From Aphrocallistes beatrix (Eukaryota > Porifera > Hexactinellida > Sceptrulophora > Aphrocallistidae), in the NCBI GenBank assembly GCA_963281255.1, contig OY725490.1, forward strand, positions 6,696,001 to 6,760,000: a stretch of 64,000 nt of DNA, read 5' to 3'. The position numbers and the translations under genes are program-made. This document shows, in pieces, positions 63,149-64,000 of the stretch. The notes below the pieces were generated by a model. It ran no database searches, had not been told where the DNA came from, and saw only the letters and a program-made list of their open reading frames with translations. Position 1 is the stretch's first letter, and each line of letters starts with the position of its first letter.

Positions 63149-64000
63149 ATGCTACCGAAATTTTTGAAAGTGCATGGCATACAACAGTCCAGTTCTTTAC
63201 GAGATGTTGAAAAAGGTTTAGAAGTATTATGGAAAAATTTAGAGAGGAAAAAGCACTTAATTTCAGTTAGCCAAAGAGTTATCGCACAAAGAATCGTGCT
63301 TAACTTCCATACTGAAGCGGTCCTAAGCAAATTGAAGAATTTTCAAGACATTCTTACTCGCCAAGTAAGACATCTACTGCTGCAAGGTTCTGATACTACT
63401 TTGATAAAAGATAGAAGCAGGTTGCTAAGAGAACAAATTCGCGCCATTAATCAGCTACAGCTTCCAATTTATAACGAATTAACGAAGGTATTAATTTGTA
63501 TTTTAGAAAGATTAATTTTTAGTTCATAGATGCTACATACTTATTTTACTTTTTTTAGCTTTTCGATTCTCTCCCGAATTCTATTCACGAAGAGGTCCCA
63601 GATAAACCTTTGACCATTAGACGGCAAGGAATCAAGAGGAATTTTAAATTCGCTCCGAAAGACCATGTTGAACTCGGCGCCAGACTGGGCTTATTCGACC
63701 TGACTGCGGGGACTAGTGTCAGTGGACATCGGTTCGTCTACCTAACGGGCTGGGGAGCTCGCTTAGCCCAAGCATTGGAGCAGTGGGTTATTGAATTTTT
63801 ATTATCACAGAATTTCGAACTCTTCTCTCCTCCGGACATAGTGAAGAATAGCGTTTTAGATGGGTGTGGGTTTAGGCCAGAGGGAAACGCAACTCAGGTT
63901 TACGGAGTGATGCATCGTAGTGACTCACAGCTCTCCTTAGCTGGAACAGGGGAAATCCCCTTAGTAGGATTCTACGCAAACAAACGAATTGATTTCAAAT
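63149..64000 (+). CDS. SARS2: Mitochondrial seryl-tRNA synthetase, 5' part (continues past window)
   Basis: Exon 1 is 63149-63487 and exon 2 runs from 63559 past the right edge; the intron is 71 nt. Exon 1 gives an N-terminal coiled-coil tRNA arm (RHLLLQGSDTTLIKDRSRLL). Exon 2 enters the class II core with LPNSIHEEVPDKP, HVELGARLGLFDLTAGTSVSGHRFVYLTG (motif 1 region) and LAGTGEIPLVGFYAN. The VSGHRFVYLTG and DGCGFRPEGNATQVY segments fit the mitochondrial enzyme better than cytosolic SARS1. It charges mitochondrial tRNA-Ser. An acceptor-like TTTCTTAG ends 18 bases before the ATG. Confidence 0.88.

Overview
This window is nuclear DNA from an animal with a compact genome. Animal-type genes are present: SNX27 (PDZ-PX-FERM), a receptor with Ig and fibronectin-III domains, mitochondrial creatine kinase, AGTRAP, DTL and SMIM13. 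Genes lie a few hundred bases apart, coding DNA is clearly more GC-rich than the AT-rich spacers, and most genes have no intron. The introns that exist are mostly 60-450 nt. Mitochondrial creatine kinase, a flagellar gene (CFAP99), very few introns and many acceptor-like AG sites just before start codons point to an early-branching animal. A sponge, perhaps a glass sponge (a group reported to use spliced-leader trans-splicing), is my best guess. That assignment is inference.

Layout. 1-7.2 kb: two unrecognised membrane-protein ORFs, a spacer rich in repeats, then minus-strand SRSF1-like, TMEM18, CCDC47 (two exons) and a small C2H2 protein. 7.2-9.2 kb: a graveyard of foldback and inverted-repeat elements. 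9.2-17.7 kb: SNX27, RRP1 and PDRG1 (+), FARSA and a membrane protein (-), SERGEF (+). 18.1-28.8 kb: a minus-strand run of AGTRAP, SH3BP5, DIS3, Miro/RHOT (six exons), VTI1, SMIM13 and an NHL-repeat protein. 28.9-31.4 kb: NUDT5 and DTL (+), separated by a small MITE with a 6-bp target duplication. 31.6-34.2 kb: two tandem UBE2W-like E2 genes sharing 29-nt and 11-nt micro-exons. 34.9-35.7 kb: an F5/8-C-like ORF without a clear start. 36.5-42.4 kb: mitochondrial creatine kinase, THOC1 and ANAPC4 (+). 42.8-49.8 kb: a 14-exon Ig/FN3 receptor (-) with two complete genes, SLC39A9/ZIP9 and SLC25A1, nested in its introns on the opposite strand. 51-64 kb: a plus-strand run of a proline-repeat/creatine-kinase fusion, CFAP99, an orphan R2-type nuclease ORF, fucokinase (with a 200-base assembly gap), SLC35F6 and the 5' part of SARS2.

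Functional themes are housekeeping: RNA processing (SRSF1, RRP1, DIS3, THOC1), cell cycle (DTL, ANAPC4), membrane traffic (SNX27, VTI1, SH3BP5), mitochondria (Miro, MtCK, SLC25A1, SARS2) and ER/Golgi (CCDC47, SLC39A9, FCSK). The most unusual items are the creatine-kinase fusion, which keeps the fold and the reactive cysteine but has lost other active-site features; the stand-alone R2-like zinc-knuckle/nuclease ORF; the paired UBE2W genes, one with a predicted N-terminal acylation motif; the double nesting inside the receptor gene; and the run of possible trans-splice acceptors before start codons. Exon joins given here were read by eye from splice signals, reading phase and homology, and have no transcript support.
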